DNA of 64,000 nt from Zhihengliuella sp. (lineage in GTDB: Bacteria; Actinomycetota; Actinomycetes; Actinomycetales; Micrococcaceae), in assembly GCF_031178195.1 (NCBI RefSeq), contig NZ_JAPSJL010000005.1, positions 1 to 64,000 on the forward strand, in the 5' to 3' direction. Positions 1 through 8,589 of the stretch are shown one piece after another; position 1 is the first letter of the stretch, and every line of letters starts with the position of its first letter. The translations under genes were made by a program, and so were the position numbers. The notes beneath the pieces were generated by a model, which did no database searches, was not told the origin of the DNA, and worked only from the letters and a program-made list of their open reading frames with translations.

Positions 1-264
1 CTCAGCACCCCCGCAGAGCCCAGCACCCCCGCAGAGCCCAGCACCCCCGCAGAGCCCAGCACCCCCGCAGAGCCCAGCACCCCCGCAGAGCCCAGCACCC
101 CCGCAGAGCCCAGCGAAAATGTCGAGACGGACGGGCCGCGCTCCGGCCTGGCTGTAACGGGCGTTAGTGGACCCACACTATGGATCCTCGGTTCTGCGGG
201 CGCCCTCAGTATCCTCGCCGGCTCGATACTCGTCATTCGTGCGATTCGCCGTCGGGCTGAGTGA
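1..264 (+). CDS. C-terminal end of an LAxTG sortase-anchored surface protein (5' partial)
   Basis: Reading frame 1 is open from the window edge to a TGA at 262-264 and needs no start inside the window. It encodes the STPAEP repeat stalk, a short linker, the sorting motif LAVTG, a hydrophobic segment of about 20 residues rich in Leu, Ile, Ala and Gly, and a basic tail (RAIRRRAE). This is the classic cell-wall sorting signal. The LAxTG form is the one associated with class E sortases of high-GC Gram-positives. The protein would be exported, cleaved after Thr and linked to peptidoglycan. Its N-terminal functional domain lies outside the window, so adhesin, enzyme or other role cannot be decided. 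Confidence 0.85.
   Translation, partial: LSTPAEPSTPAEPSTPAEPSTPAEPSTPAEPSTPAEPSENVETDGPRSGLAVTGVSGPTLWILGSAGALSILAGSILVIRAIRRRAE
3..110 (+). repeat. Six tandem 18-bp repeats encoding a Ser/Pro/Glu hexapeptide
   Basis: Six perfect head-to-tail copies of an 18-bp unit (CAGCACCCCCGCAGAGCC) fill positions 3-110. In frame with the surface-protein end that follows they encode repeated STPAEP hexapeptides, a typical wall-spanning stalk. The array runs off the left edge, so the true copy number is unknown. Identical copies suggest recent slippage or expansion. Confidence 0.9.
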
Positions 265-888
265 CCGCACGACGGAGAGCAGCACGATTGACCGCGGACG
301 GCCCCACGAACCGCCTTCGTTTGCTTACGTGGAGCTGCTCGAGCGTTGCACGCACGCCGAGCGCTAGACAGTAGGCGCATGGCGACGGAGCTCAAGCTAC
401 GAGGAGGCACTGTCTCCCTCGCAGCGGCCCGTAAGGAGGGCGGCGAGCATGCGGGGGCCTCGCCGCCCTCTGCCGTGCCCGGTAGCGCATGGTTCGGGGG
501 ACGATTCGCCGCAGCACGGTGAAAGCCGTGCGGCCCCGGATGGAGAGTTGGTTCCGATCCACCGCACCCAAGCAACACTCGAAGCCATCAGAGCGCCGGT
601 GCGCATGGTCAATCCGCAACCTCCATGTCGCCGTCCTCGCACACCGAGACTCCCGGCATCCCGCTCGGACGGCAGAGTCTCATACTCCGCCCCTGCCTCA
701 TTGGAGTGGGGCGTGACCTCACTGGTTTCCGCACCGGCCCTACCGGAGATAGGCATACCGCTGTCCTCGCCCGAGGCGCATCACGACGTCCGGAGGGCGG
801 GGCGGGTGCCTCTGTGCACGGCTGCAACTGTCACAGACCTGTGGAGGACAAGTGCGGAGGACTGGATCCACACCGCAGCGCTGGGCGG
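265..888. other. Intergenic stretch without a convincing gene
   Basis: No reading frame here has convincing codon bias or a recognisable product on either strand, although several open frames overlap one another. The only clear structure is the hairpin at 437-469. The region separates the end of the surface-protein gene from the 3' end of the convergent dapE. Confidence 0.5.
437..469. terminator. Hairpin, candidate terminator
   Basis: Perfect 11-bp inverted repeat AGGGCGGCGAG / CTCGCCGCCCT with an 11-nt loop. It lies between the convergent surface-protein gene and dapE. There is no T-tract on either side, as is common for high-GC actinobacterial terminators. Confidence 0.5.
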
Positions 889-2016
889 CTACCCGGGGGC
901 GGTGAGCCAGCGGTGCAGCGCCGAGTAGCAGTCGCGGACGGCCTGCGCCGGGACGTGCTCGTCGTCGGTGTGCGCCAGCAGAGCGTCACCCGGTCCGAAG
1001 TTCACGGCCGGGACTCCCGCCTCGGAGAACCTCGAGACGTCCGTCCACCCGTACTTCGGCTTGGGCTCCTGCCCGACCGTCGCGACGAAGGCCGCCGCCG
1101 CCGGGTGGGTCAGGCCCGGCCGCGCCCCGGCGGCCGCGTCCGTGCGCTCGAGCTCGTAGCCGGGCAGGAGCGCGCGGACGTACGCTTCGGCGTCGTCCGG
1201 GCCCTTGTCCGGGGCGAAACGGTAGTTGATCTCCACCTCGCAGTGGTCCGGGATCACGTTGCCGGCGACACCGCCGGAGATGCGCACGGCGTTGAGCGAC
1301 TCGCGGTAGGCCAGCCCGTCGACGTCGACCGTGACCGGTCGGTGCACGGCGAGGCGGGTCAGGACGTCCGCCATGCCGTGGACCGCGTTCTCCCCCATCC
1401 AGGCGCGCGCGGAGTGGGCCGCCTTGCCGTGCGTGGTCACGCGGAAGCGGATGGTGCCGTTGCAGCCGCCCTCCACCGTGCCGTTCGTCGGCTCGAGCAG
1501 GATGGCGAAGTCTCCGCCGAGCAGTTCCGGTGCTTTGCGGTAGAGGCGGCCGAGGCCTGACTTGTAGCCCTCGACCTCCTCGTGGTCGTAGAAGACATAC
1601 GTGACGTCCCGGTTCGGGTCGACGAGGGCCGCCGCCAGCGCGAGCTGGACGGCGACGCCGCCCTTCATGTCCGTCGCGCCCCGACCGTAGAGGACCTCGC
1701 CGCGCTCATCGGAGTCCCAGGTCGCCGGGACGGTGCCCCGGGAGCCCGCGGTGGTGGGCAGGGGGACGGTGTCGAGGTGTCCGGCCAGGATGATCCGCTC
1801 GGGCCGGCCCAGCTCGGTCCGGGCGACCAAGGAGTCCCCGTCGCGGTGGACCCGGAGGTGCGGCAGCGCCGAGAGCGCGGCCTCGACCGCATCGGCCAGC
1901 GGCCGCTCGTCGTCGGAGACCGAGGCGATGTTGATCAGCTGCTCCGTGAGGTGCGCGACGTCGCCGGCCAGGTCGAGTTCTACGGGTGCCGATGCGGCGG
2001 ATTCAGAGTGTGTCAC
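889..2016 (-). CDS. dapE: Succinyl-diaminopimelate desuccinylase
   Basis: This M20-family zinc amidohydrolase hydrolyses N-succinyl-LL-diaminopimelate to LL-DAP and succinate in the succinylase branch of lysine/peptidoglycan synthesis (cytosolic). Visible motifs are GHLDTVP (metal His and Asp), GRGATDMKGG (bridging Asp), YDHEEVEG (catalytic and metal Glu), LLEPTNG and the C-terminal LAHTDDEH (metal His). Length 375 aa is usual for the actinobacterial form. The start is GTG at 2016, chosen because a TAGGCT hexamer sits 6 nt upstream, consistent with a leaderless transcript; there is no Shine-Dalgarno. It is divergent from dapD, and dapC lies about 3.5 kb away, so three genes of the same pathway are clustered. 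Confidence 0.95.
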   Translation of the reverse strand: MTHSESAASAPVELDLAGDVAHLTEQLINIASVSDDERPLADAVEAALSALPHLRVHRDGDSLVARTELGRPERIILAGHLDTVPLPTTAGSRGTVPATWDSDERGEVLYGRGATDMKGGVAVQLALAAALVDPNRDVTYVFYDHEEVEGYKSGLGRLYRKAPELLGGDFAILLEPTNGTVEGGCNGTIRFRVTTHGKAAHSARAWMGENAVHGMADVLTRLAVHRPVTVDVDGLAYRESLNAVRISGGVAGNVIPDHCEVEINYRFAPDKGPDDAEAYVRALLPGYELERTDAAAGARPGLTHPAAAAFVATVGQEPKPKYGWTDVSRFSEAGVPAVNFGPGDALLAHTDDEHVPAQAVRDCYSALHRWLTAPG

Positions 2017-2028
2017 GCATCCAGCCTA
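2017..2028 (-). promoter_or_regulatory. dapE -10 element, leaderless start
   Basis: On the minus strand TAGGCT (2023-2028) is followed by six bases and then the GTG start of dapE, so transcription would begin at or next to the start codon. No ribosome-binding site is present. It is back to back with the dapD promoter within 40 bp. Confidence 0.6.
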
Positions 2029-2044
2029 TCGCTGGGCGCGCCCC

Positions 2045-2050
2045 TAGGAT
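2045..2050 (+). promoter_or_regulatory. dapD -10 element, leaderless start
   Basis: TAGGAT at 2045-2050 followed by six bases and the ATG of dapD. It mirrors the dapE promoter on the other strand, giving a compact divergent promoter pair. No -35 box is obvious. Confidence 0.6.
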
Positions 2051-2056
2051 GGGTGC

Positions 2057-3001
2057 ATGACTTCTGCAGCCACCCCCGCTTCCCCGCGCCACGCCGCCGG
2101 TCACGGCCTCGCGACGGTCGCCGCCGACGGCACCGTCCTCGACGTGTGGTTCCCCGCGCCGGCCCTCGGCGCCCTGGACCACGCCCAGGACCTGACCGCC
2201 GAGCTCTCGGCCGCCGTCGCCGACGACGCCGACCGCGGGACCACCCAGGAGGTCGTCTCGGTCGAGGTCGACCTGGACGCCGCCCCGACCAGCCCGGCCG
2301 ATGTGTGGCTGCGCCTGCACCTCCTCTCGCATCGCCTCGCCGCGCCGAACACCATCAACCTCGACGGCATCTTCGCCCATCTGGCCAACGTGGTCTGGAC
2401 GAACTTCGGCCCCTGCCACGTCCAGGGCTTCGAGACCACACGCCTGAAGCTGCGCCGCCGCGGCGCGGTCACCGTCTACGGGGTCGACAAGTTCCCGCGC
2501 ATGGTCGACTACGTGGTCCCCACCGGTGTGCGCATCGCCGACGCCGACCGCGTCCGCCTGGGCGCCCACCTGGCCGAGGGCACCACGGTCATGCACGAGG
2601 GCTTCGTGAACTTCAACGCCGGCACCCTCGGCACGTCGATGGTCGAGGGACGGATCTCCGCGTCCGTCGTCGTGGGCGACGGGTCCGACGTCGGCGGCGG
2701 CGCCTCCATCATGGGCACCCTCTCCGGCGGCGGCAAGGAGAAGATCGTCATCGGTGAGCGCGTCCTGCTCGGCGCGAACGCCGGCGTGGGCATCTCGATC
2801 GGCGACGACTGCGTCGTCGAGGCGGGCCTCTATGTCACCGCCGGCACCCGCGTGGCCGTCGACGGCAAGGTGGTCAAGGCGCTGGAACTCTCCGGCGTCC
2901 CGAACCTGCTCTTCCGCCGCAACTCCACCACCGGAGCCGTCGAGGCCCTCGCCCGCGCCGGGCAGACCGTGGAGCTGAACTCTGCCCTCCACGCCAACTG
3001 A
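2057..3001 (+). CDS. dapD: Tetrahydrodipicolinate N-succinyltransferase
   Basis: It transfers succinyl from succinyl-CoA to tetrahydrodipicolinate, the step that opens the succinylase branch completed by DapC and DapE. The 314-aa protein has the actinobacterial DapD layout: an N-terminal alpha/beta domain, then a left-handed beta-helix of hexapeptide repeats (about residues 160-270, with Gly/Ile/Val-rich turns such as [20 protein letters not shown]) and a short C-terminal extension. Start ATG at 2057 follows a TAGGAT element by 6 nt with no Shine-Dalgarno, so it is read as leaderless. Confidence 0.95.
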   Translation: MTSAATPASPRHAAGHGLATVAADGTVLDVWFPAPALGALDHAQDLTAELSAAVADDADRGTTQEVVSVEVDLDAAPTSPADVWLRLHLLSHRLAAPNTINLDGIFAHLANVVWTNFGPCHVQGFETTRLKLRRRGAVTVYGVDKFPRMVDYVVPTGVRIADADRVRLGAHLAEGTTVMHEGFVNFNAGTLGTSMVEGRISASVVVGDGSDVGGGASIMGTLSGGGKEKIVIGERVLLGANAGVGISIGDDCVVEAGLYVTAGTRVAVDGKVVKALELSGVPNLLFRRNSTTGAVEALARAGQTVELNSALHAN

Positions 3002-3026
3002 CCGCACCCGCGGCCCGCGCAGCACC

Positions 3027-3929
3027 GTGACCCGACGACGGCGACGGCTGGGATCCTGCCTCACGGCGGTCCTGGGCGTCGCCGTCCTCGTTGCCGGTGC
3101 GGTGGCGGCCGTCAACTGGGCCACCGACTCCCGGCAGTTCGTCCGTGAGCGCTGCACCGCCGTCGTGCCGGATCCCGAGCGGCCCGGCGAGATCCTCAAC
3201 CACTCCCTCGCCTCGGATCAGGCGGCCAACGCGGCCCTCATCGCGGGCACGTCCGTCCGGCGCGGCCTGCAGGCGCGTGCCGCCACGATCGGCCTGGCCA
3301 CGGCCATGCAGGAGTCGAAGCTGCGCAACATCGACTACGGGGACGACGCCGGCCCGGACTCGCGGGGGCTCTTCCAGCAGCGGCCGTCGCAGGGGTGGGG
3401 CACGCAGGCCCAGGTCATGGATCCCGTCTACGCGGCGAACCGCTTCTACCAGGAGCTCGCGACATTCGACTACGCGTCGCTGCGCGTGACAGAGGCGGCG
3501 CAGAGGGTCCAGCGCAGCGCCTTCCCCGAGGCATACGCCCAGCACGAGCCCATGGCGCGCGCCTTCGCCTCTGCGCTCACCGGCCACTCCCCCGCCGCCC
3601 TGACGTGCGACCTGCGTCCCGCCGAGGGCGCGGGCGATCCGGGGCGCGTCGCGGCCGCCGTCGGCGCCCACCTGGGCCTGGACGCCCGGTCCGAGCCGGG
3701 TCGCGTGGCGGTCCCCGCAACCGGGCGCACCGTCTGGGTCGTGGCGCACTGGGCGGTCGCGCACGCCGGCGCGGAAAGCATCGTGGCGGTGCAGGCCGAC
3801 GGCCGGGTCTGGGAGCGGGCGACCGGCGAGTGGGTGCCCGCGGCCGAGGCCAGCACGACGGCGGTGGCCGGACGGACGCCCGAGCCGCCGGCCGACGCCG
3901 TCGTCATCACGCTCGCCACCGGCGACTGA
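3027..3929 (+). CDS. Membrane-anchored or secreted lysozyme-fold protein
   Basis: A 300-aa protein with a basic N-terminus (TRRRRRL) and one hydrophobic segment (about residues 10-30) acting as signal or membrane anchor. The next ~170 residues resemble the transglycosylase/lysozyme fold: AMQESKLRN carries the expected catalytic Glu and is followed by DSRGLFQQRPSQGWG. That implies cleavage or sensing of peptidoglycan at the cell surface. The last ~100 residues have no domain I recognise. Start is GTG at 3027, 25 bp after dapD, so co-transcription is likely. It converges on citrate synthase across a strong hairpin. Confidence 0.75.
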   Translation: MTRRRRRLGSCLTAVLGVAVLVAGAVAAVNWATDSRQFVRERCTAVVPDPERPGEILNHSLASDQAANAALIAGTSVRRGLQARAATIGLATAMQESKLRNIDYGDDAGPDSRGLFQQRPSQGWGTQAQVMDPVYAANRFYQELATFDYASLRVTEAAQRVQRSAFPEAYAQHEPMARAFASALTGHSPAALTCDLRPAEGAGDPGRVAAAVGAHLGLDARSEPGRVAVPATGRTVWVVAHWAVAHAGAESIVAVQADGRVWERATGEWVPAAEASTTAVAGRTPEPPADAVVITLATGD

Positions 3930-3979
3930 CGCCCCCGCCCGCGGCCACGCACCCGGCCCAGGCAAGGCGCCCCGACGCA

Positions 3980-4012
3980 GAACGCCGCGGCCCCCGTGGG
4001 GTCGCGGCGTTC
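3980..4012. terminator. Bidirectional terminator hairpin
   Basis: Inverted repeat with outer arms GAACGCCGCG / CGCGGCGTTC and an inner GC stem giving about 15 bp around a 3-nt loop. It sits between the convergent 3027-3929 gene and citrate synthase and could stop transcripts from both sides. Confidence 0.7.
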
Positions 4013-4029
4013 GTGCTGGGCGGTCGCGG

Positions 4030-5313
<1,284 letters not shown>

Positions 5314-5446
5314 GACCTCTCCTTGGTTCGGAGTGAAGGTGGTTCGGCGTGGGCATGGTGCCGCGCCGGCCGTAATCAGGCAACACCGTACCTGTCGGAC
5401 TCACCACATTTCTAATCGGGTTATCTGTCGACCCGCCACAAATCGG

Positions 5447-6556
5447 TCAAGCGGTGGCGCTCAGTCGGCGGACGGCGGCGTCGATCCGCTCGTCCGGAGC
5501 GGTCAGCGCCAGCCGCACGTAGCCCTCCCCTGCGGCACCGTAGAAACTGCCCGGTCCGACGACGATTCCGAGGTCCGCGAGGCGTCCCACCGTGTCCCAG
5601 GTGTCCTCCCCCGCGGTCGCCCAGAGGTACAGCCCGGCCTCCGAGTGCTCGACGCGCAGGCCGAAGGCCGCCAGCGCCGGCTGGAGCCGCTCGCGGCGGC
5701 CCCGGTAGAGATCCTTCTGGGCGGCGACATGGGCGTCGTCCCCGACAGCCACGCGCATGGCCTCCTGCACGGGGAACGGGACGATCATGCCGGCGTGCTT
5801 GCGCGTGTTGACGAGCGTCGGCATCAGGTTCGGCGCGCCGGCGACGAACGAGGCGCGGTACCCCGCCAGGTTGGACTGCTTGGACAGCGAGTAGACGCTG
5901 ATCAGATCGGTCAGGTCGCCGCCGCTGACGGCGTCCTCCAGGATCCCCGGGACCCCGTCCTCCCACTGGCCCCAGCCGAGCTCGGCGTAGCACTCGTCGG
6001 ACGCGACGACGGCGCCGAGGCCCCGGGCGTCGTCAACGATCGCCTTGAGCTCGGCCGCGGTGCGGACGATGCCCGTGGGGTTCCCCGGCGAGTTGACCCA
6101 CACCAGCCTCACCCGGCTCCGGGTGGTCTCGTCCAGGTCGGCGAGCGAGTCGGCCGCGACCGACTCGGCACCGGCCAGCCGGGCGCCGATGTCGTAGGTC
6201 GGGTACGCCACGACCGGGCGGACGACGACGTCGCCGGCGCCCAGTCCGAGCAGCAGCGGCAGCCACGCGACGAGCTCCTTCGAGCCCACCGTCGGCATGA
6301 TGTGCTCCGGGTCCAGCGCGGGGACGCGCCGACGGCGCGCATACCAGCCCGCGATGGCCTCGCGCAGGGCGGCCGTCCCATGGGTCGTCGGGTAGCCCGG
6401 GGCGTCGGCGGCGGTGGCGAGGGCCTCCTGGATCAGGCGGGGCGTCGGGTCGACGGGCGTGCCGATGGACAGGTCGACCGTGCCGTCGGGATGCCGGGCC
6501 GCGCGCTCGCGGAAGGGCCGGAGCGATTCCCAGGGGTAGTCCGGCAGCGTCAGCAC
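5447..6556 (-). CDS. dapC: Succinyldiaminopimelate transaminase
   Basis: Class I/II PLP aminotransferase converting N-succinyl-2-amino-6-ketopimelate to N-succinyl-LL-DAP with glutamate as donor. The 369-aa protein shows WVNSPGNPTG, ASDECYAELGW (Asp for the PLP ring nitrogen, Tyr) and SLSKQSNLAGYR with the Schiff-base Lys. The short actinobacterial DapC type and the nearby dapE/dapD support this over a general aminotransferase. Its start lies 6 bp after the fdxA stop, so fdxA-dapC is one transcriptional unit, an arrangement common in actinobacteria. Confidence 0.92.
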   Translation of the reverse strand: MLTLPDYPWESLRPFRERAARHPDGTVDLSIGTPVDPTPRLIQEALATAADAPGYPTTHGTAALREAIAGWYARRRRVPALDPEHIMPTVGSKELVAWLPLLLGLGAGDVVVRPVVAYPTYDIGARLAGAESVAADSLADLDETTRSRVRLVWVNSPGNPTGIVRTAAELKAIVDDARGLGAVVASDECYAELGWGQWEDGVPGILEDAVSGGDLTDLISVYSLSKQSNLAGYRASFVAGAPNLMPTLVNTRKHAGMIVPFPVQEAMRVAVGDDAHVAAQKDLYRGRRERLQPALAAFGLRVEHSEAGLYLWATAGEDTWDTVGRLADLGIVVGPGSFYGAAGEGYVRLALTAPDERIDAAVRRLSATA

Positions 6557-6562
6557 GCCGCG

Positions 6563-6886
6563 TCAGTCCTGGTTCTGCGGGGGCAGGGCCGCGATGAGCG
6601 TGTGGTCCTTGCCGGTGTTGCCGAGCTTCGCTGCTCCGCCGGGGGAACCGATCTCCTCGAAGAACTCGACGTTCGCCTTGTAGTAGTCGGCCCACTCGTC
6701 CGGGACGTCGTCCTCGTAGTAGATGGCCTCGACGGGGCACACCGGCTCGCAGGCCCCGCAGTCGACGCACTCGTCCGGGTGGATGTACAGGGAGCGCTCG
6801 CCCTCGTAGATGCAGTCGACGGGGCATTCGTCGATGCAGGCCTTGTCCTTAACGTCCACGCACGGCTGGGCGATGATGTAGGTCAC
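6563..6886 (-). CDS. fdxA: Seven-iron ferredoxin FdxA
   Basis: A 107-aa electron carrier with two cysteine clusters: C-x7-C-x3-CP for the 3Fe-4S side and CVDCGACEPVCP for the 4Fe-4S cluster, plus the usual acidic C-terminal extension. The frame is open further upstream, but GTG at 6886 (protein beginning VTYIIAQPCVDV) matches the family N-terminus and has AGGAAGG about 12 nt upstream, so that start is chosen. It leads the operon with dapC. It probably donates electrons to cytochrome P450s or other oxidoreductases; the partner is not visible. Confidence 0.95.
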   Translation of the reverse strand: MTYIIAQPCVDVKDKACIDECPVDCIYEGERSLYIHPDECVDCGACEPVCPVEAIYYEDDVPDEWADYYKANVEFFEEIGSPGGAAKLGNTGKDHTLIAALPPQNQD

Positions 6887-7043
6887 GGAACCCGGTGCCT
6901 TCCTAACTGAGATCGAGAGCTTCTGGCCACGCCCGTCCGGCGCCCCCGCGTGGAGGCGCCGGACGGGCGCGATGACACTGCCTCCCAGCTTAGACCTTTT
7001 CCCCTCTCGCCGAGCAGTGGGCGTCCCGAGGCACACATGACGT

Positions 7044-7049
7044 TAAACT
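7044..7049 (+). promoter_or_regulatory. -10 element of the 7056 gene, leaderless
   Basis: TAAACT followed by six bases and the ATG at 7056; no Shine-Dalgarno. Same geometry as the dap promoters. Confidence 0.5.
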
Positions 7050-7055
7050 CGTGAC

Positions 7056-7301
7056 ATGCAGATCCGTTCATTACGCGACGTTGCCGTGGGTGAACGGCTC
7101 GTGGTGCGCTACCGGCTGGCGCAGCCGGGGCCCGGTGGCTCGACGCTCTCCGACGCGCTGGGCCTCTGCCGAGGCGTCGTCGAGGACGCCCCGGAGGGGG
7201 CCGTGATCAGGATCGAGACGCGCCATGGCGTCGTCGCCGTCCCGCTCGACGCCGTCACGCACGCCAAGCTGGTCCCGCCGCCTCCCCCGCGCCGGCGATG
7301 A
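7056..7301 (+). CDS. Small SH3-like domain protein (Rv0428c N-terminal type)
   Basis: An 81-aa protein with the pattern G-x-R-L-V-V-R-Y-R-L ... SDALG ... IRIETRHGVVAVPLDAV ... LVPPPPPRR. This is the N-terminal SH3-like barrel found ahead of the GNAT domain in Rv0428c-type acetyltransferases and as stand-alone proteins in Micrococcales. No acetyltransferase domain follows here. Function is unknown; a nucleic-acid or protein-binding role is inference. It is divergent from fdxA. Confidence 0.7.
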   Translation: MQIRSLRDVAVGERLVVRYRLAQPGPGGSTLSDALGLCRGVVEDAPEGAVIRIETRHGVVAVPLDAVTHAKLVPPPPPRRR

Positions 7302-7364
7302 CCGCACGCCGGGCCCGGCCCGCCGTCCGGTTTGAGAAAACCAATCACTGACCGCTTCCTCCCG

Positions 7365-7370
7365 TATGCT
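7365..7370 (+). promoter_or_regulatory. -10 element of the 7378 regulator, leaderless
   Basis: TATGCT lies 7 nt before the ATG at 7378. The TTG-containing upstream ATG at about 7366 overlaps this hexamer, which argues that the downstream ATG is the true start. Confidence 0.5.
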
Positions 7371-7377
7371 TGACGGC

Positions 7378-7884
7378 ATGTCTTCCGCCAAGGGAACCGA
7401 TGAGGAGATGCAGGCCCGCGCCCGCGCCCTGAGCTCACCCCTGCGATTGCGCATCCTGCGGCTGTGCCTGCACAAGGCCCGCACCAACAAGGAGATCGCG
7501 GACCTCCTCGACATCAACCCGGCGACCTCCCTGCACCACGTGCGGACGCTGCTGGCCAACGGATTCCTCGAGGCCGAGGAGCCACGCCGCGGCAAGCGGG
7601 GCGCCAAGGAGGTCCCGTACCGGGCGACCCGGATGTCCTGGGGCACGAAGATCCCCGATGCGGCTCCGGTCCTGGTGGACACCTTCCTCCAGGAGATCGA
7701 CGGCCTCACGCCGGACGAGATCCAGATCATGCGCATCGGGTTGAAGCTCAGCCCGGAGAACCAGCGCGAGCTCATCGAGAAGATCACCGCCCTCGTCGCC
7801 GACTACGCGATGCGACAGCCCGACGAGGACGGTGTGGCGACGTCGTTGTTCATCGCCCACCACCTGGACCAGACGGCGGGCTGA
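7378..7884 (+). CDS. ArsR-type winged-helix transcriptional regulator
   Basis: A 168-aa cytosolic regulator. Residues about 10-80 form a winged HTH (RARALSSPLRLRILRLCL, then NKEIADLLDINPATSLHHVRTLL as the recognition helix) followed by a basic wing. The C-terminal half is helical and probably dimerises. No metal-binding Cys/His cluster is seen, so it is not an obvious metal sensor. The target is unknown; the neighbour genes are convergent membrane protein and typA. Confidence 0.8.
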   Translation: MSSAKGTDEEMQARARALSSPLRLRILRLCLHKARTNKEIADLLDINPATSLHHVRTLLANGFLEAEEPRRGKRGAKEVPYRATRMSWGTKIPDAAPVLVDTFLQEIDGLTPDEIQIMRIGLKLSPENQRELIEKITALVADYAMRQPDEDGVATSLFIAHHLDQTAG

Positions 7885-7891
7885 CCGCCTC

Positions 7892-8347
7892 CTACGCGCG
7901 GTCCCCGCGCAGTGAGCGGGCCGCGATCAGGAGCGCCGCGACCGTGGAGGCCACCAGGCCGTAGACCCAGACGGCACCGGCCAGCGCCGGGCCGGGCATG
8001 ACCTCGCGCTGCGCCCAGGCGACGATGAACCAGTTGCTGGTGTCGAGCGTGATGAGCGCGACCGCGCCGTAGGTCAGCGCCCCGGTGAGCGCGGCGGCCC
8101 ACAGCCGGCCCGAGTAGGTCGCGGCCGCGACCGCGGCGGCGCCGGCGAGGACCAGCGCGGCCACGGCACCCCACGGGACGGGTGCGTCCTGGACGTAGAG
8201 GACCTGGGCGTGCAGGAGGGTGCCCAGGACCGCGGCGAGGGCGGCGGCCACCACCGAGCAGACGATCGCGGAGACGGTGCCGGTCAGGCGCCGCCCGGCG
8301 GACCGGGCAGACCTCGGATCCGATTCGTCGGCGTGCAGTGCGGACAT
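7892..8347 (-). CDS. Four-helix membrane protein of unknown function
   Basis: A 151-aa protein with about four hydrophobic segments (roughly residues 25-47, 59-80, 84-105 and 122-145) and a short charged N-terminus. It converges on the ArsR-type gene with 7 bp between stops and lies downstream of typA after two hairpins. The position next to typA and the size resemble a conserved actinobacterial family (possibly DUF6113), but that family assignment is uncertain. Confidence 0.6.
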   Translation of the reverse strand: MSALHADESDPRSARSAGRRLTGTVSAIVCSVVAAALAAVLGTLLHAQVLYVQDAPVPWGAVAALVLAGAAAVAAATYSGRLWAAALTGALTYGAVALITLDTSNWFIVAWAQREVMPGPALAGAVWVYGLVASTVAALLIAARSLRGDRA

Positions 8348-8425
8348 GGGTTCCTTCTGTCGTAGAGGCTCGGCGCGATTCTACGCCGTCCCGCCCGCCG
8401 GCGCCCGCAGGCCTCCGCCGACGAC

Positions 8426-8463
8426 CGACGCCCTGCCGCCGCGGGTGCGGCGACAGGGCGTCG
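8426..8463 (-). terminator. Hairpin downstream of typA
   Basis: Arms CGACGCCCTG / CAGGGCGTCG separated by 18 nt that can form a further short GC stem. It is the second of two hairpins after typA and is followed by short imperfect repeats of GTGCGGTGCGTC (8463-8505). Confidence 0.55.
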
Positions 8464-8520
8464 GTGCGGTGCGTCCGTGCGGTGTGTCGGTGCGGTGCGT
8501 CGGTGAAGGGCCTCGGCACG

Positions 8521-8554
8521 GCACCGGCCGCCGTCGTACGACGGCGGCCGGTGC
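8521..8554 (-). terminator. 34-bp perfect palindrome, typA terminator
   Basis: A perfect 34-bp palindrome (17-bp arms, no unpaired loop) lies 36 bp after the typA stop on the minus strand. It would form a very stable RNA hairpin and is the main candidate terminator of typA. Confidence 0.65.
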
Positions 8555-8589
8555 GGCGCTGGTGCTCCCGGCGGGGCCGGGCGCGGGGG

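Noticed and set aside
3-110. 18-bp repeats as a CRISPR array
   Set aside because: Copies are directly adjacent without spacers and are in frame with a surface protein.
625-2757. Long plus-strand open frames opposite dapE
   Set aside because: They are the GC-rich antisense shadow of dapE, with Arg/Gly/Pro-rich composition and no family motifs.
8463-8505. GTGCGGTGCGTC short repeats as a CRISPR-like or regulatory array
   Set aside because: Units are short, imperfect and unspaced; no spacers and no cas genes. Regarded as low-complexity intergenic sequence.
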